This document shows positions 50,392-58,227 of a stretch of DNA of 64,000 nt, piece by piece. Within the stretch, counting starts at the first letter, position 1, and every line of letters starts with the position of its first letter. Under the pieces are notes generated by a model. That model saw only the letters and a program-made list of their open reading frames with translations, ran no database searches and was not told the DNA's origin. The stretch spans positions 794,567 to 858,566 of the forward strand of contig NZ_JAKIKT010000002.1 of the NCBI RefSeq assembly GCF_023349125.1, read 5' to 3'. The stretch is from Shewanella corallii (GTDB lineage Bacteria > Pseudomonadota > Gammaproteobacteria > Enterobacterales > Shewanellaceae). A program made the position numbers and the translations under genes.

Positions 50392-51105
50392 TCAGCCCTG
50401 CGGGTTCAGTTTGCTCTGCGCTTTCAAGATCGCATTATTGATGGCGTCCCGATTGAATCCCTGGGTTTTGTTCTCAAGCAAAATCTGCCAGTGTTCAATC
50501 GCTTTGGCATACTGTCCCTTGAGGTATGCATCGGTTGCCAGCAGCAACCGGGTTTGCAGCTCCTCGCGGTGCAAAGCCAAAGCCCGGGCAATCACTATGC
50601 CGGTTTCCGGCGCGATAACGCGCTCGTCGCGGTAATACATGGATGTGGCTTTCATGCCCAGCAACTCTGCATCTTCCCCGGTCAGGGCCAGCAGTTGGTC
50701 GAAGGTATCCACCGCATCCTTGTACATGCCACCGTTGGCATAGGATTGGGCCAGATTCAGTAATGCAATCTCGCTTTGTGGGGCCTTATCGACGGCCTGA
50801 CGTCCCTTGGTGATCTCTGCCGCCACCAGGTAATCAATATTCTCGTCGATTTGGCCCTTATCCCAGTCGCCGAAGCGACCGGTCTGGCTGTAGATCCCCA
50901 GACTGAGTACGAGTACAAACAGACTCATCACTACAGGGGTCAGGCTCCAGCCAGTGTGTTGATAATCGGTTGTCAGGGATAAGGACTGAGTGTCGGCACA
51001 GTCCGCAACCCGGCGGGCGCCGCGCAGGTATCCGACGTGGTGCAGCGCTATAACGCTCATCACGCACACAAATACCCCCACCATCGCCACAACCAAACTG
51101 TTCAT
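50392..51105 (-). CDS. CcmI/CycH-like TPR protein of the sir operon
   Basis: The start is placed at ATG 51105 (MNSLVVAMVGVFVCVMS), which makes the first residues a membrane helix; an ATG at 51183 would not. The 237-residue product has a helix at about 2-22, a second at about 55-75 (LTPVVMSLFVLVLSLGIYSQTG), and a periplasmic TPR domain (SEIALLNLAQSYANGGMYKDAVDTFDQLL; LQTRLLLATDAYLKGQYAKAIEHWQILLE). This is the CcmI/CycH design, the apocytochrome-binding part of the haem lyase. It should help attach haem to SirA. The matching CcmF and CcmH parts are not in this window. Confidence 0.83.
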   Translation of the reverse strand: MNSLVVAMVGVFVCVMSVIALHHVGYLRGARRVADCADTQSLSLTTDYQHTGWSLTPVVMSLFVLVLSLGIYSQTGRFGDWDKGQIDENIDYLVAAEITKGRQAVDKAPQSEIALLNLAQSYANGGMYKDAVDTFDQLLALTGEDAELLGMKATSMYYRDERVIAPETGIVIARALALHREELQTRLLLATDAYLKGQYAKAIEHWQILLENKTQGFNRDAINNAILKAQSKLNPQG

Positions 51106-51240
51106 CCCAGGATCCCCGTTTATCTCAACTCTATTGTCTTTCGCACGTTGATGATTAAGGGTGGATATTGGGAAGCGGTTCATCCCACTTGCTACCCACG
51201 CCTTTTATCTCAACCAGTTAATACTCAACTATGGCAGCGA

Positions 51241-52032
51241 TTACTCGTGGCCGGACATCATGCCGCCCATTCCCCCCATACCGCCCATCCCCATTCCCAT
51301 GCCCATACCGGCTGGCTTGTCTTTCTGCACTTCTACTTTCACCAGTTCGATTTCGAACACCAGTGCAGACTCAGGCGGGATCATTCCTGCACCTTCGCTG
51401 CCATAAGCCAGCTCAGCAGGTACGGTAAAGCGGAAAGTTGAGCCTTCAGGCATCAGCTGCAGGCCTTCGCTCCAGCCAGGGATCAGCGTCATCAGCGCCA
51501 TACGGGCGGGCTTGTTCTGGGCATAGGTGGACTCAAACTCGGTACCGTCCATCAGCTTGCCGGTGTAGTTTACGGTGACCACATCTTCCGGCTTTGGCTT
51601 GTTGCCATTGCCCATAGTCAGCACTTCGTACTGCAGACCGGATTCAGTCACAGTCACGCCTTCTTTCAATTTGTTTTCAATCAGGAATGCTTCACTGTTG
51701 GCCTTGTTTTCTTCTTTCATTTTGGCCATTTGGGCTTCGCGCTTGGCGTTCAGGAACTCCAGACGCTGGTTCAGCAGAGTGACAACATCACCCTCAGAGA
51801 TTTTGGACTGATCTTTCAGCGCATCCACAAAACCGGCAACCACAGCGTCCATATTCACATCGGCGCCCAGTTCAACCTGGTTGTATACCTGGTTGGACAT
51901 ATACTTACCCACGGAGGAACCCAGGGCATAAGATTCACGGTCCAGGTCAGTTTTCAGTTCGGTGGCCAGAGCAGAAGTGCTCATTACCAGAGTGGTCACA
52001 GTGGCCAGCAGGGTGCGTTTGAAGGTTTTCAT
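51241..52032 (-). CDS. Periplasmic FKBP-type peptidyl-prolyl isomerase with Met-rich tail
   Basis: This 263-residue protein has a signal peptide (…LVMSTSALA-T) and an FKBP N-domain (SYALGSSVGKYMSNQVYNQVELGADVNMDAVVAGFVDAL). An FKBP catalytic domain follows (GLQYEVLTMGNGNKPKPEDVVTVNYTGKLMDGTEFESTY; FTVPAELAYGSEGAGMIPPESALVFEIELVKVE). The last 20 residues are Gly and eight Met plus one His, an unusual tail of the Cu(I)-binding kind. It is like FkpA, a proline isomerase and chaperone, and probably assists folding of SirA. The tail is discussed as a finding. Confidence 0.9.
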   Translation of the reverse strand: MKTFKRTLLATVTTLVMSTSALATELKTDLDRESYALGSSVGKYMSNQVYNQVELGADVNMDAVVAGFVDALKDQSKISEGDVVTLLNQRLEFLNAKREAQMAKMKEENKANSEAFLIENKLKEGVTVTESGLQYEVLTMGNGNKPKPEDVVTVNYTGKLMDGTEFESTYAQNKPARMALMTLIPGWSEGLQLMPEGSTFRFTVPAELAYGSEGAGMIPPESALVFEIELVKVEVQKDKPAGMGMGMGMGGMGGMGGMMSGHE

Positions 52033-52133
52033 AATCAGTTCTCAATCCAATTCTTTAAGATGTTTTGTTCGGGTGGCCGACTCCACAGGATGGGAATGAA
52101 GCCGGCCGAAAATCGTTTAGTCAGTTGTTTCTG

Positions 52134-52562
52134 TTATGGCTTTTCATGTGGTCGACCGGACATGCGCCAGCCATAAATGCCATCTGGCATCTGCATCACA
52201 TTGGTGTAGCCAAGCTTCATTACTTCCCGCGCTGCCACAACACTGGCAGTACACAGACGGTTGGCGCAGTAGAACACCATTTCTGCGTCTTTATTCTTTG
52301 GAAGTAACTCTTTCCACGTTCTTACGTTGAAAAAAACCGCTCCGGGGATGAAACCTTCAGCCCAGATTTCGAGGGTATTTACGTCAAAAAAATAAACATC
52401 GCCGCGGTTAAAGAGCATTTCAGCTTCGGTCAGGCTGACATATTTGGGGTTGATATCGTGCTGGATTACTGGAGACATCTCCTCACCACCGCCAGCAAAA
52501 CAGGTGCCTGCGCTGAGCAGCATTGCCAGTGACATCAGGAATTGGGTGATTAACTTCTTCAT
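52134..52562 (-). CDS. Periplasmic single-domain rhodanese
   Basis: This 142-residue protein has a signal peptide (…LLSAGTCFA-G) and one rhodanese domain. It contains DVYFFDVNTLEIWAEGFIPGAVFFNV near 55-80 and the active-site loop FYCANRLCTASVVAAREVMKLGYTNV near 97-122, where the first Cys is the usual persulfide site. Rhodaneses move sulfane sulfur. In a sulfite reductase operon it may trap product sulfide or polysulfide, or supply or clear sulfur around SirA. It lies 84 bases after sirA with two strong hairpins in between. Confidence 0.87.
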   Translation of the reverse strand: MKKLITQFLMSLAMLLSAGTCFAGGGEEMSPVIQHDINPKYVSLTEAEMLFNRGDVYFFDVNTLEIWAEGFIPGAVFFNVRTWKELLPKNKDAEMVFYCANRLCTASVVAAREVMKLGYTNVMQMPDGIYGWRMSGRPHEKP

Positions 52563-52576
52563 GGTGTTTCCCTGTT

Positions 52577-52635
52577 GTCCCGGCCAGTCGGCCGGGACTG
52601 ATTTTGCTCAGGCTTGCCGGGCGCGGCCGGCAAGC
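52577..52635 (-). promoter_or_regulatory. Two tandem intercistronic hairpins between sirA and the rhodanese gene
   Basis: GTCCCGGCC-AGTC-GGCCGGGAC (52577-52598) and GCTTGCCGG-GCGCGG-CCGGCAAGC (52612-52635) are both perfect 9-base stems. Neither is followed by a clear T-tract on the minus strand. They follow the sirA stop by only 11 bases and probably protect the sirA mRNA 3' end or lower expression of the later genes. Confidence 0.7.
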
Positions 52636-52646
52636 ACTGGGCGGTC

Positions 52647-54692
52647 TTACATCTTCTTAGCAGTCAGAGTGCTGTCGATGATGTTCTGAGCCTGAGTTAC
52701 ATAGGCCAGAGCTGCGTCGATACGCTTCTGGGTGTAACGTGGGCCGTGAACACCCCAAGAGCCGTCAGCTTCCAGCAGGTCTACAGTTTCCTGAGCCTTT
52801 TCAACCAGCAGGTAAACTTCAGACTTCTGCTCGGTAGACAGCTTGGTCACTTCCATCAGCTGGTCGATACGCTCGATTGCAGCGATAACCTGGGCATAGG
52901 TGTCCTTGATAGGCTTCTGCCACTTCTGAACTTCACCGTAGATTTCCATCTGGTCTTCGAAGTGCATACCAACTTCCAGTTCAGACTGGAATGGGCTGTG
53001 ACAGCCTTTGTTTTCTACAACGTCGATATCAGATGGAGAAGTACGGGCACAAGACCACATCAGGTCGAGGTAGTGGTGACCGGCTTCATCCTTGGCAACA
53101 GCCCAACCCTTAACAGAGGCATCGCGTGGCTGACCAGCAGGTGGGTTCAGGTGCTTACGCTCTGGGTGAACGTCAATCTTCCAAACGTGGCTACGACGTA
53201 CTGAGTCGAAACCAGCCATATCTGGGAACTGCATACCAGTGAAGTTCTCACAGGAACCAGTGTTAGGCATGTGACACGCCTGACAGGTTGAGTCTGTGTG
53301 AGTCTTGGCATTTTCAGCGATCAGCTTCTGAGCTTCGTGACAGTCCTGACAGTCTTTCTTCATGGCAGGCTTGGTGAAGTTAGACTTCCAATCGTTACCG
53401 GTCACTTCGTGTGGATCGTGACAGGTCGCACAACGCATACCCTTGTCGTAGTGCATGGAAGAGTACATCTGAGAACCTTCAGTACCACATGATGGGCAAG
53501 AAGACTTCATCTTCACACCGAAGGCGTAGTCCAGCTTCTCACCGGCTTCATCAGTTTCTGCCAACTCTTCTACGAAGTTGAAGCGCTGGTGACAACGTTC
53601 ACAGTTGGATGGCATGCCGCCACCAATACCGCCGTCCAGGTGACCACCGGCGCCGTGACACTCTTCACAGGTAATACCTTTGGAGATAGTGTGCTTACGC
53701 AGTTCTTCCGGGTTACCCAGAGCAGCGAAGAACTCATCCTTGGTCTTAAAGTCAAACTTGAAGGTGTGACAGATTTCGCAGTAAGAAGACGCAGGCTGGA
53801 ACAGGAACTCTTTCTCGTACTTGGCACCGTAAGAGCTCATACCCCACTGGTGAGAACCAGACAGACCGATCTCTTCCAGGGTGGTTGGGAAAGAAGGAAT
53901 GACTTTCTGAATTTCTTTAGCTTTCTCTGGGGTCAGCCACTCAGCCCAACCACGGGAGAACTGGTTAGCACCAGCAGTCAGAACACCAGTACCGTCGATC
54001 AGCAGACCACCTTTAACGTGGTAAGAACCACGAACCAGCCAGCTATCCATGAAGCCATACTTGGTACGTGGGGTACCAATGGTGGCGTAGATTGCATCTG
54101 GGGTAATACCGTCTGGCAGGATAGAGGTATCCTTGGTGTCATACATAGTCTGTTCGATGTCGTTGTTTACCTCTGGGTGTTCACCAGGGAAACGAACAGT
54201 CTTGGCGTGACGGGAGCGGCTCCACTTTTCGTACTGAGCAGCGTGACACTCGCCACACTTCTCAGGACCAACGAACTTGTTAGGGAAATCCAGGATAGAC
54301 TTTTCACCCAAGCGATACTGCAGCGCCATTGGGCGGCCTTTGTGCTTGGAGTACATTTGAGAGTTACCTTCTTCCAGGTATTCGCCACCACGGTCAGAAA
54401 CCATGTAGACACCCTTCAGACGGCCTTCTTCTTCATACTTGAAAACAGGGTGGTTCTGGAACAGGAAGTCGAACAGTTCTTTTTCCTGAACAATGTAGTC
54501 CTGCAGGGTTTTAACACCTTTGTTTTCTTCAGTCAGATCAGGATTGGCAATAACACCCTGAGCAGTTTTGCCCATTTCGTGGGTACCGTAACCTGGGTCG
54601 CCTGCTTTAGGGGCCGCATAAGCTGCGCCGCTGGCTACTGTGCCAAGACAAAACAACACGCCGAGCGCTGTTTTGTTTATCCGTTGATTCAT
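52647..54692 (-). CDS. sirA: SirA/MccA octahaem cytochrome c sulfite reductase
   Basis: The start is taken as ATG 54692 (AGGAG six bases upstream), one codon after a second possible ATG. The 681-residue periplasmic enzyme has a signal peptide (…SGAAYA-A) and eight haem sites: seven CXXCH (CGECH, CEICH, CEECH, CERCH, CATCH, CQDCH, CQACH) and one CX15CH, with the Cys of WSCARTS near residue 548 and the CH of NKGCHSPF near 564-565. The CX15CH is the defining mark of MccA/SirA, where it holds the active-site haem. It reduces sulfite to sulfide with six electrons delivered by SirC/SirD. A C-terminal helical domain of about 100 residues completes it. Extra Cys (SCPSCG, GSCENF) may ligate the active-site Cu(I). 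Confidence 0.96.
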   Translation of the reverse strand: MNQRINKTALGVLFCLGTVASGAAYAAPKAGDPGYGTHEMGKTAQGVIANPDLTEENKGVKTLQDYIVQEKELFDFLFQNHPVFKYEEEGRLKGVYMVSDRGGEYLEEGNSQMYSKHKGRPMALQYRLGEKSILDFPNKFVGPEKCGECHAAQYEKWSRSRHAKTVRFPGEHPEVNNDIEQTMYDTKDTSILPDGITPDAIYATIGTPRTKYGFMDSWLVRGSYHVKGGLLIDGTGVLTAGANQFSRGWAEWLTPEKAKEIQKVIPSFPTTLEEIGLSGSHQWGMSSYGAKYEKEFLFQPASSYCEICHTFKFDFKTKDEFFAALGNPEELRKHTISKGITCEECHGAGGHLDGGIGGGMPSNCERCHQRFNFVEELAETDEAGEKLDYAFGVKMKSSCPSCGTEGSQMYSSMHYDKGMRCATCHDPHEVTGNDWKSNFTKPAMKKDCQDCHEAQKLIAENAKTHTDSTCQACHMPNTGSCENFTGMQFPDMAGFDSVRRSHVWKIDVHPERKHLNPPAGQPRDASVKGWAVAKDEAGHHYLDLMWSCARTSPSDIDVVENKGCHSPFQSELEVGMHFEDQMEIYGEVQKWQKPIKDTYAQVIAAIERIDQLMEVTKLSTEQKSEVYLLVEKAQETVDLLEADGSWGVHGPRYTQKRIDAALAYVTQAQNIIDSTLTAKKM

Positions 54693-54703
54693 CATTCACT
54701 CCT

Positions 54704-55152
54704 AAATTTTTTTCTTCGTTTTTATTCACTAAACCCGACAGTTCACTGAACGACATCGACACTTGAGCAGGGCCTATTCTTCACATCTTCCAGCACAAAA
54801 ACGGGCACTTGCCCCCATTCGCCCAGCGTTTCAAGCAGATGAAAACCTGAAAAAATAAAAAGCTTATGAATCAACGATTTGATATTTGTAAAAGCGATGA
54901 TTTTGAGATTTCAATTATGATTTTTTGCTGAAGTAAAAAACTTTCTTCTGGATGCAGATCACACTTGGTGCGGGCAGCGCAGTCTGGCTGCCAGGCGCAG
55001 CATGAATTGGGTCACAGGCTCCGTTGTCTATACATCGCCTCCGGGATTAAACATTAATTTGCTTTCACCACACGAACATCCCCACACGCCAACGTCCTAT
55101 CCCGGTGTTATTTGGTTATACTGGTGGTCTGTTTTCACCGGCGGAGCCTGAT
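54704..55152. other. Divergent regulatory region between sirA and kch, with CRP-like site
   Basis: These 449 bases separate sirA from kch and are AT-rich on the sirA side (54840-54950), which should contain its promoter. CTGGA-TGCAGA-TCACA at 54948-54963 matches seven of ten defined CRP positions. CRP-dependent control of sulfite respiration is known in Shewanella, so the site is worth testing. No FNR-type dyad or small gene was found. Confidence 0.45.
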
Positions 55153-56364
55153 GTGAAACCCCTTTCCCACTATTGGCATGCAGGGCTAAAAGCCTGGGTG
55201 TCACTGCGCCATGTTCTGCTTGCCGCACTGGTTTTTCTCAATGGCCTGATGATATTTCTGTCCGCCAGAGGCAAAGCAGAAAGTTTGATTGAGCTGTTTC
55301 ATATCAAAAGCTTCACCACCATAGACTGGAGCACGGTCGCCAACGGCCCCTGGTTTTTGTTGGGACTGTTTTTAATGCTGAATGCAATAGGACTCTTGTA
55401 CCGTGCCCGAATTGCCTGGGCGGTCAGCATTGTATTACTGGCCATTATCGTGGCCTTTACCTGGCATTTTTATCCTGAGCTAAAAATCCATTTAAGCCTG
55501 TGTGGCGGCACACTCCTGTTACTGTTCCTGTTTAGCGCGGACTTTAACCGTTCAAGTGCAGCAGCTGGCGGCATTGTGGCCTTTATCAGCTTTGCGGTTT
55601 TACTGTTTTACTCCACCTATGGCGCCCTGTATTTCGGCAGCGGTTTTCATCCGGCTATCGGCAATCTGATGGATGCCTTTTACTTCTCCATGGTGACCAT
55701 GACCACTGTGGGCTATGGCGACATCATTCCGGTATCAGAGCCTGCCCGGCTGTTCACCATCTCGGTAATCGTTGCCGGTATTACCGTATTCGCAACCTCG
55801 CTCACAACAGTGTTTGGCCCCATCATCAAAGGCGGTCTTGATAAGCTTGTTAAAGGGAACCCAAAGCCCATGAATCGAAAGAATCACTTTATTGTCTGCG
55901 GTACTTCTGTACTGGCTCTCAGCACCATTTATCAGTTAAAGCAAAGAGATATGGAGGTCACTGTGCTCACCTCAGCGCCGGAGGAGGACTTTGCTGCGAT
56001 AGAGCAAAGGGCAGGCTGCAAACTGGACTTACTGTCCGGAGATTCTACGGATAACGGCCTGCTGAAAGAGGCGGGAGTGGAACAATGTAAAGCCGTACTG
56101 GCATTGACCGAAGACGATGCCGCCAACGCCTTTATCGTGCTGTCGGTAAAGGACTTCAGCCCGGAAACCAAAACCGTGCTGTCGGTAAATGACGCCAAGA
56201 ATATGAATAAGGTGAAGCAGGTAAAAGCGGATGTGGTGTTGTCACCACAGTTGTTTGGCAGCGAGATCCTGGCCAGCGTGCTGTCCGGCGAGCCACTGGA
56301 CAATGACAAGCTGGTGTCTCTGCTGCTGACCAGTGGCCATGGCTTGTTTGATAAAGAGTCTTAG
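55153..56364 (+). CDS. kch: Voltage-gated-type potassium channel Kch
   Basis: The start is taken as GTG 55153, six bases after GGAG, because the product then aligns with E. coli Kch from its first residues (KPLSHYWHAGLKAWVSLRH). The 403-residue protein has several membrane helices, then the pore loop with filter TTVGYGD near 198. The RCK domain follows, with the Rossmann start HFIVCGTSVLALSTIYQL near 261 and DSTDNGLLKEAGVEQCKAVLAL near 306. It closely matches E. coli Kch through …LSPQLFGSEILA and LLLTSGHGLF. Its role in potassium handling is not fully known even in E. coli. It ends four bases inside the convergent GGCT-like gene. Confidence 0.93.
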   Translation: MKPLSHYWHAGLKAWVSLRHVLLAALVFLNGLMIFLSARGKAESLIELFHIKSFTTIDWSTVANGPWFLLGLFLMLNAIGLLYRARIAWAVSIVLLAIIVAFTWHFYPELKIHLSLCGGTLLLLFLFSADFNRSSAAAGGIVAFISFAVLLFYSTYGALYFGSGFHPAIGNLMDAFYFSMVTMTTVGYGDIIPVSEPARLFTISVIVAGITVFATSLTTVFGPIIKGGLDKLVKGNPKPMNRKNHFIVCGTSVLALSTIYQLKQRDMEVTVLTSAPEEDFAAIEQRAGCKLDLLSGDSTDNGLLKEAGVEQCKAVLALTEDDAANAFIVLSVKDFSPETKTVLSVNDAKNMNKVKQVKADVVLSPQLFGSEILASVLSGEPLDNDKLVSLLLTSGHGLFDKES

Positions 56365-56711
56365 AGTCTTGGGGCAAACTCTGCCGCGATATAGGCCCAG
56401 GCTTGTATGCCGGATTCGAACTCCAGCTTTACCCGCACATAGTCATCGACTTCATACTCATCGGCCCGGGCCAGCTCTTGTGGTGTCACCTCGAACACCA
56501 TGCCAGCGACAGCATCCATGGGATTACCGCTTGGGATTAATGCCGGATGCATCTCTTTACCACTGACCGCAAGAACATGGGGGTCAGTGATCCGTACCTC
56601 CCCGACTTTATAACCAGGTAAGCTGTCTGACTTTCCTGTCAGCAAACGCCCAAAGGTGCTGAGTTGAACCACATCCTGCTGCAAAGTCCCGTATGAGAAC
56701 AGCAGTTCCAT
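56361..56711 (-). CDS. Gamma-glutamylcyclotransferase-like (AIG2/GGCT-fold) protein
   Basis: The start is placed at ATG 56711 (MELLFSYGTLQQDVVQLSTFGR); an upstream ATG at 56750 lacks a site. The 116-residue protein has the fold-defining YGTLQ motif and AVAGMVFEVTPQELARADEYEVDDYVRVKL, in which the Glu of DEYE is the catalytic acid of GGCT-fold proteins. Related enzymes cyclise gamma-glutamyl amines or break down gamma-glutamyl peptides, possibly linked to glutathione. The 3' ends of this gene and kch overlap by four bases. Confidence 0.85.
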   Translation of the reverse strand: MELLFSYGTLQQDVVQLSTFGRLLTGKSDSLPGYKVGEVRITDPHVLAVSGKEMHPALIPSGNPMDAVAGMVFEVTPQELARADEYEVDDYVRVKLEFESGIQAWAYIAAEFAPRL

Positions 56712-56821
56712 ACTGTGAATCCTCTGTTTAATCCTATTATTACCGCACACTATAACAGGATTAAGCGATTGACAGGCAAAATCACACGGTCACAATGTGG
56801 ACAGGCAGTGAAGGAGCATCT

Positions 56822-57688
56822 ATGTCATCAACCAACCCCACGCCCCTGTATCTGGGCATGGCCATGTGGTCTCACAAGAACTGGCAACAAAGTATCTTTG
56901 CCGGAGAAACCGACAAGTTGGCAGCCTATGGGCGCGTATTTAACACAGTAGAGGGCAATACCACGTTTTATGCCACACCTTCCAGTCAAAGCGTGCTGAA
57001 CTGGCGAGATGCGGTAGCCGACGACTTTCGCTTCACCTTTAAACTGCCCCAAACCATTACTCATCAGATGCAACTGCAAAACTGCAGCAAGGAACTCAAT
57101 GAGTTCCTACACATAATGTCGCCGCTGGCGGAAAAGACAGGGGTGTGGAAGATACAGTTACCCGCGGCATTCGGTCCGGACTCTTTGTATTTGCTCGAGC
57201 AATTACTGGATGCCATGCCTACTGGCTTTCACTCTGGGGTGGAGGTCAGACACCCGGCATTTTTTGCCAAAGGGGAGGCAGAGCGGGCACTGAACCGATT
57301 ATTAATAGATAAAGGCGCAGATCGCATCATCATAGATACCCGACCGGTTTTTTCCGCGCCACCAGACTCAGAAGCCGTTATCGACGCCCACCAGAAAAAG
57401 CCCAGGGTACCGGTACATGCTATTGCCACCTCAGACTCGCCTGTTGTCCGCTTTATCGGTCACCCGGAGTTGGAAGCCAATGACGCTTTCTTTACTCCCT
57501 GGCTGGCCAAACTGAGTAACTGGATTGAGGAGGGACGTCGTCCTTTCCTGTTTGTCCACACCCCGGATAACGCAATGGCACCTGAGTTGGCCGTAAGACT
57601 GCTCAGCCAATTGCAGCAACATCAGCCCCAGCTGCCCTCGGTCACTCTGGCATCGGCCCAACCTGTGCCGCAAATGTCGTTGTTATAA
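56822..57688 (+). CDS. DUF72-family TIM-barrel protein
   Basis: ATG 56822 follows GAAGGAG and gives a 288-residue protein; an ATG at 56795 is less well placed. It shows the DUF72 (YecE) pattern: LGMAMWSHKNWQQSIFAG near 11-28, FNTVEGNTTFYATPSSQSVLNWRDAV near 40-65, FRFTFKLPQTITH near 70-82, and GVEVRHPAFF near 140-149. The family is a TIM-like barrel of unknown activity that has been proposed to act on nucleic acids. It is monocistronic with a downstream terminator-like hairpin. Confidence 0.9.
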   Translation: MSSTNPTPLYLGMAMWSHKNWQQSIFAGETDKLAAYGRVFNTVEGNTTFYATPSSQSVLNWRDAVADDFRFTFKLPQTITHQMQLQNCSKELNEFLHIMSPLAEKTGVWKIQLPAAFGPDSLYLLEQLLDAMPTGFHSGVEVRHPAFFAKGEAERALNRLLIDKGADRIIIDTRPVFSAPPDSEAVIDAHQKKPRVPVHAIATSDSPVVRFIGHPELEANDAFFTPWLAKLSNWIEEGRRPFLFVHTPDNAMAPELAVRLLSQLQQHQPQLPSVTLASAQPVPQMSLL

Positions 57689-57689
57689 A

Positions 57690-57714
57690 AAAGCCCGAAG
57701 CAATGCTCCGGGCT
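57690..57714 (-). terminator. Terminator after the LruC-lipoprotein pair
   Basis: On the minus strand AGCCCGGAGC-ATT-GCTTCGGGCT is followed by TTTTTTA. It also lies just after the DUF72 stop on the plus strand. Confidence 0.85.
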
Positions 57715-57732
57715 GTTGCAGTGGCAAGCTGG

Positions 57733-58212
57733 TTACCAATACCAGACGGACTCTCCACGTTCGAATACCTGCACCAGGGGAGCGCTACCATCATAAAACC
57801 AGATTTCCGCCAGCACAGGACCTTCGTCAGTCACCATAGTGAAGTCCAGAGTTAATTCGCCCGCAGCCAGAGGTGACGACAAAATTCGGCTGTCGTACAC
57901 CGGCAGGTAATCCCCATCAGACAGCTGGTGATACTGGCTGTAGATAGAGAGGTATGCCCTGTCAGTACTGTAACCACTGATATCAACCTGTACTGTCTGA
58001 GTTGCTGCCGGATGATAGTCAAATCCAGCCGGCGCAGCCAGGTCACCCGTTGAGGTCACAGTATTGCTGGTGTTGTCTGTAGACGTATCCGGCGTTGAGG
58101 CAGGAGCAGGTGCTGGCGCTGATGCCGGGCTTGCTTCCCCTTCGTCTCCACCTCCACCACCACAGGCGGTGAGCAATCCACATAGTGTCAGTATCATAAT
58201 TGACTTGTTCAT
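57733..58212 (-). CDS. Small lipoprotein, partner of the LruC-like gene
   Basis: This 159-residue protein has a lipoprotein signal (MILTLCGLLTACGGGGG, Cys near residue 17). A Ser/Pro/Ala/Thr-rich spacer of about 35 residues follows, then a beta-rich domain (TQTVQVDISGYSTDRAYLSIYSQYHQ…YDGSAPLVQVFERGESVWYW). It is tethered to the outer membrane by lipid, spacer-first. It starts 16 bases after the LruC-like gene and both are on the minus strand, so they form an operon. Its domain is not recognised. Confidence 0.75.
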   Translation of the reverse strand: MNKSIMILTLCGLLTACGGGGGDEGEASPASAPAPAPASTPDTSTDNTSNTVTSTGDLAAPAGFDYHPAATQTVQVDISGYSTDRAYLSIYSQYHQLSDGDYLPVYDSRILSSPLAAGELTLDFTMVTDEGPVLAEIWFYDGSAPLVQVFERGESVWYW

Positions 58213-58227
58213 ATTGACCTCCGCCTA

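Noticed and set aside
53589..54749. Long open frame of 386 codons antisense to sirA
   Set aside because: It lies on the opposite strand of a gene with eight clear haem motifs; its protein has no recognisable domain and it arises from the codon bias of sirA.
54872..54885. ATCAA-CGAT-TTGAT upstream of sirA, looks like an FNR half-site pair
   Set aside because: The halves are everted (the FNR consensus is TTGAT-N4-ATCAA), so FNR would not bind it as a dimer in the normal way.
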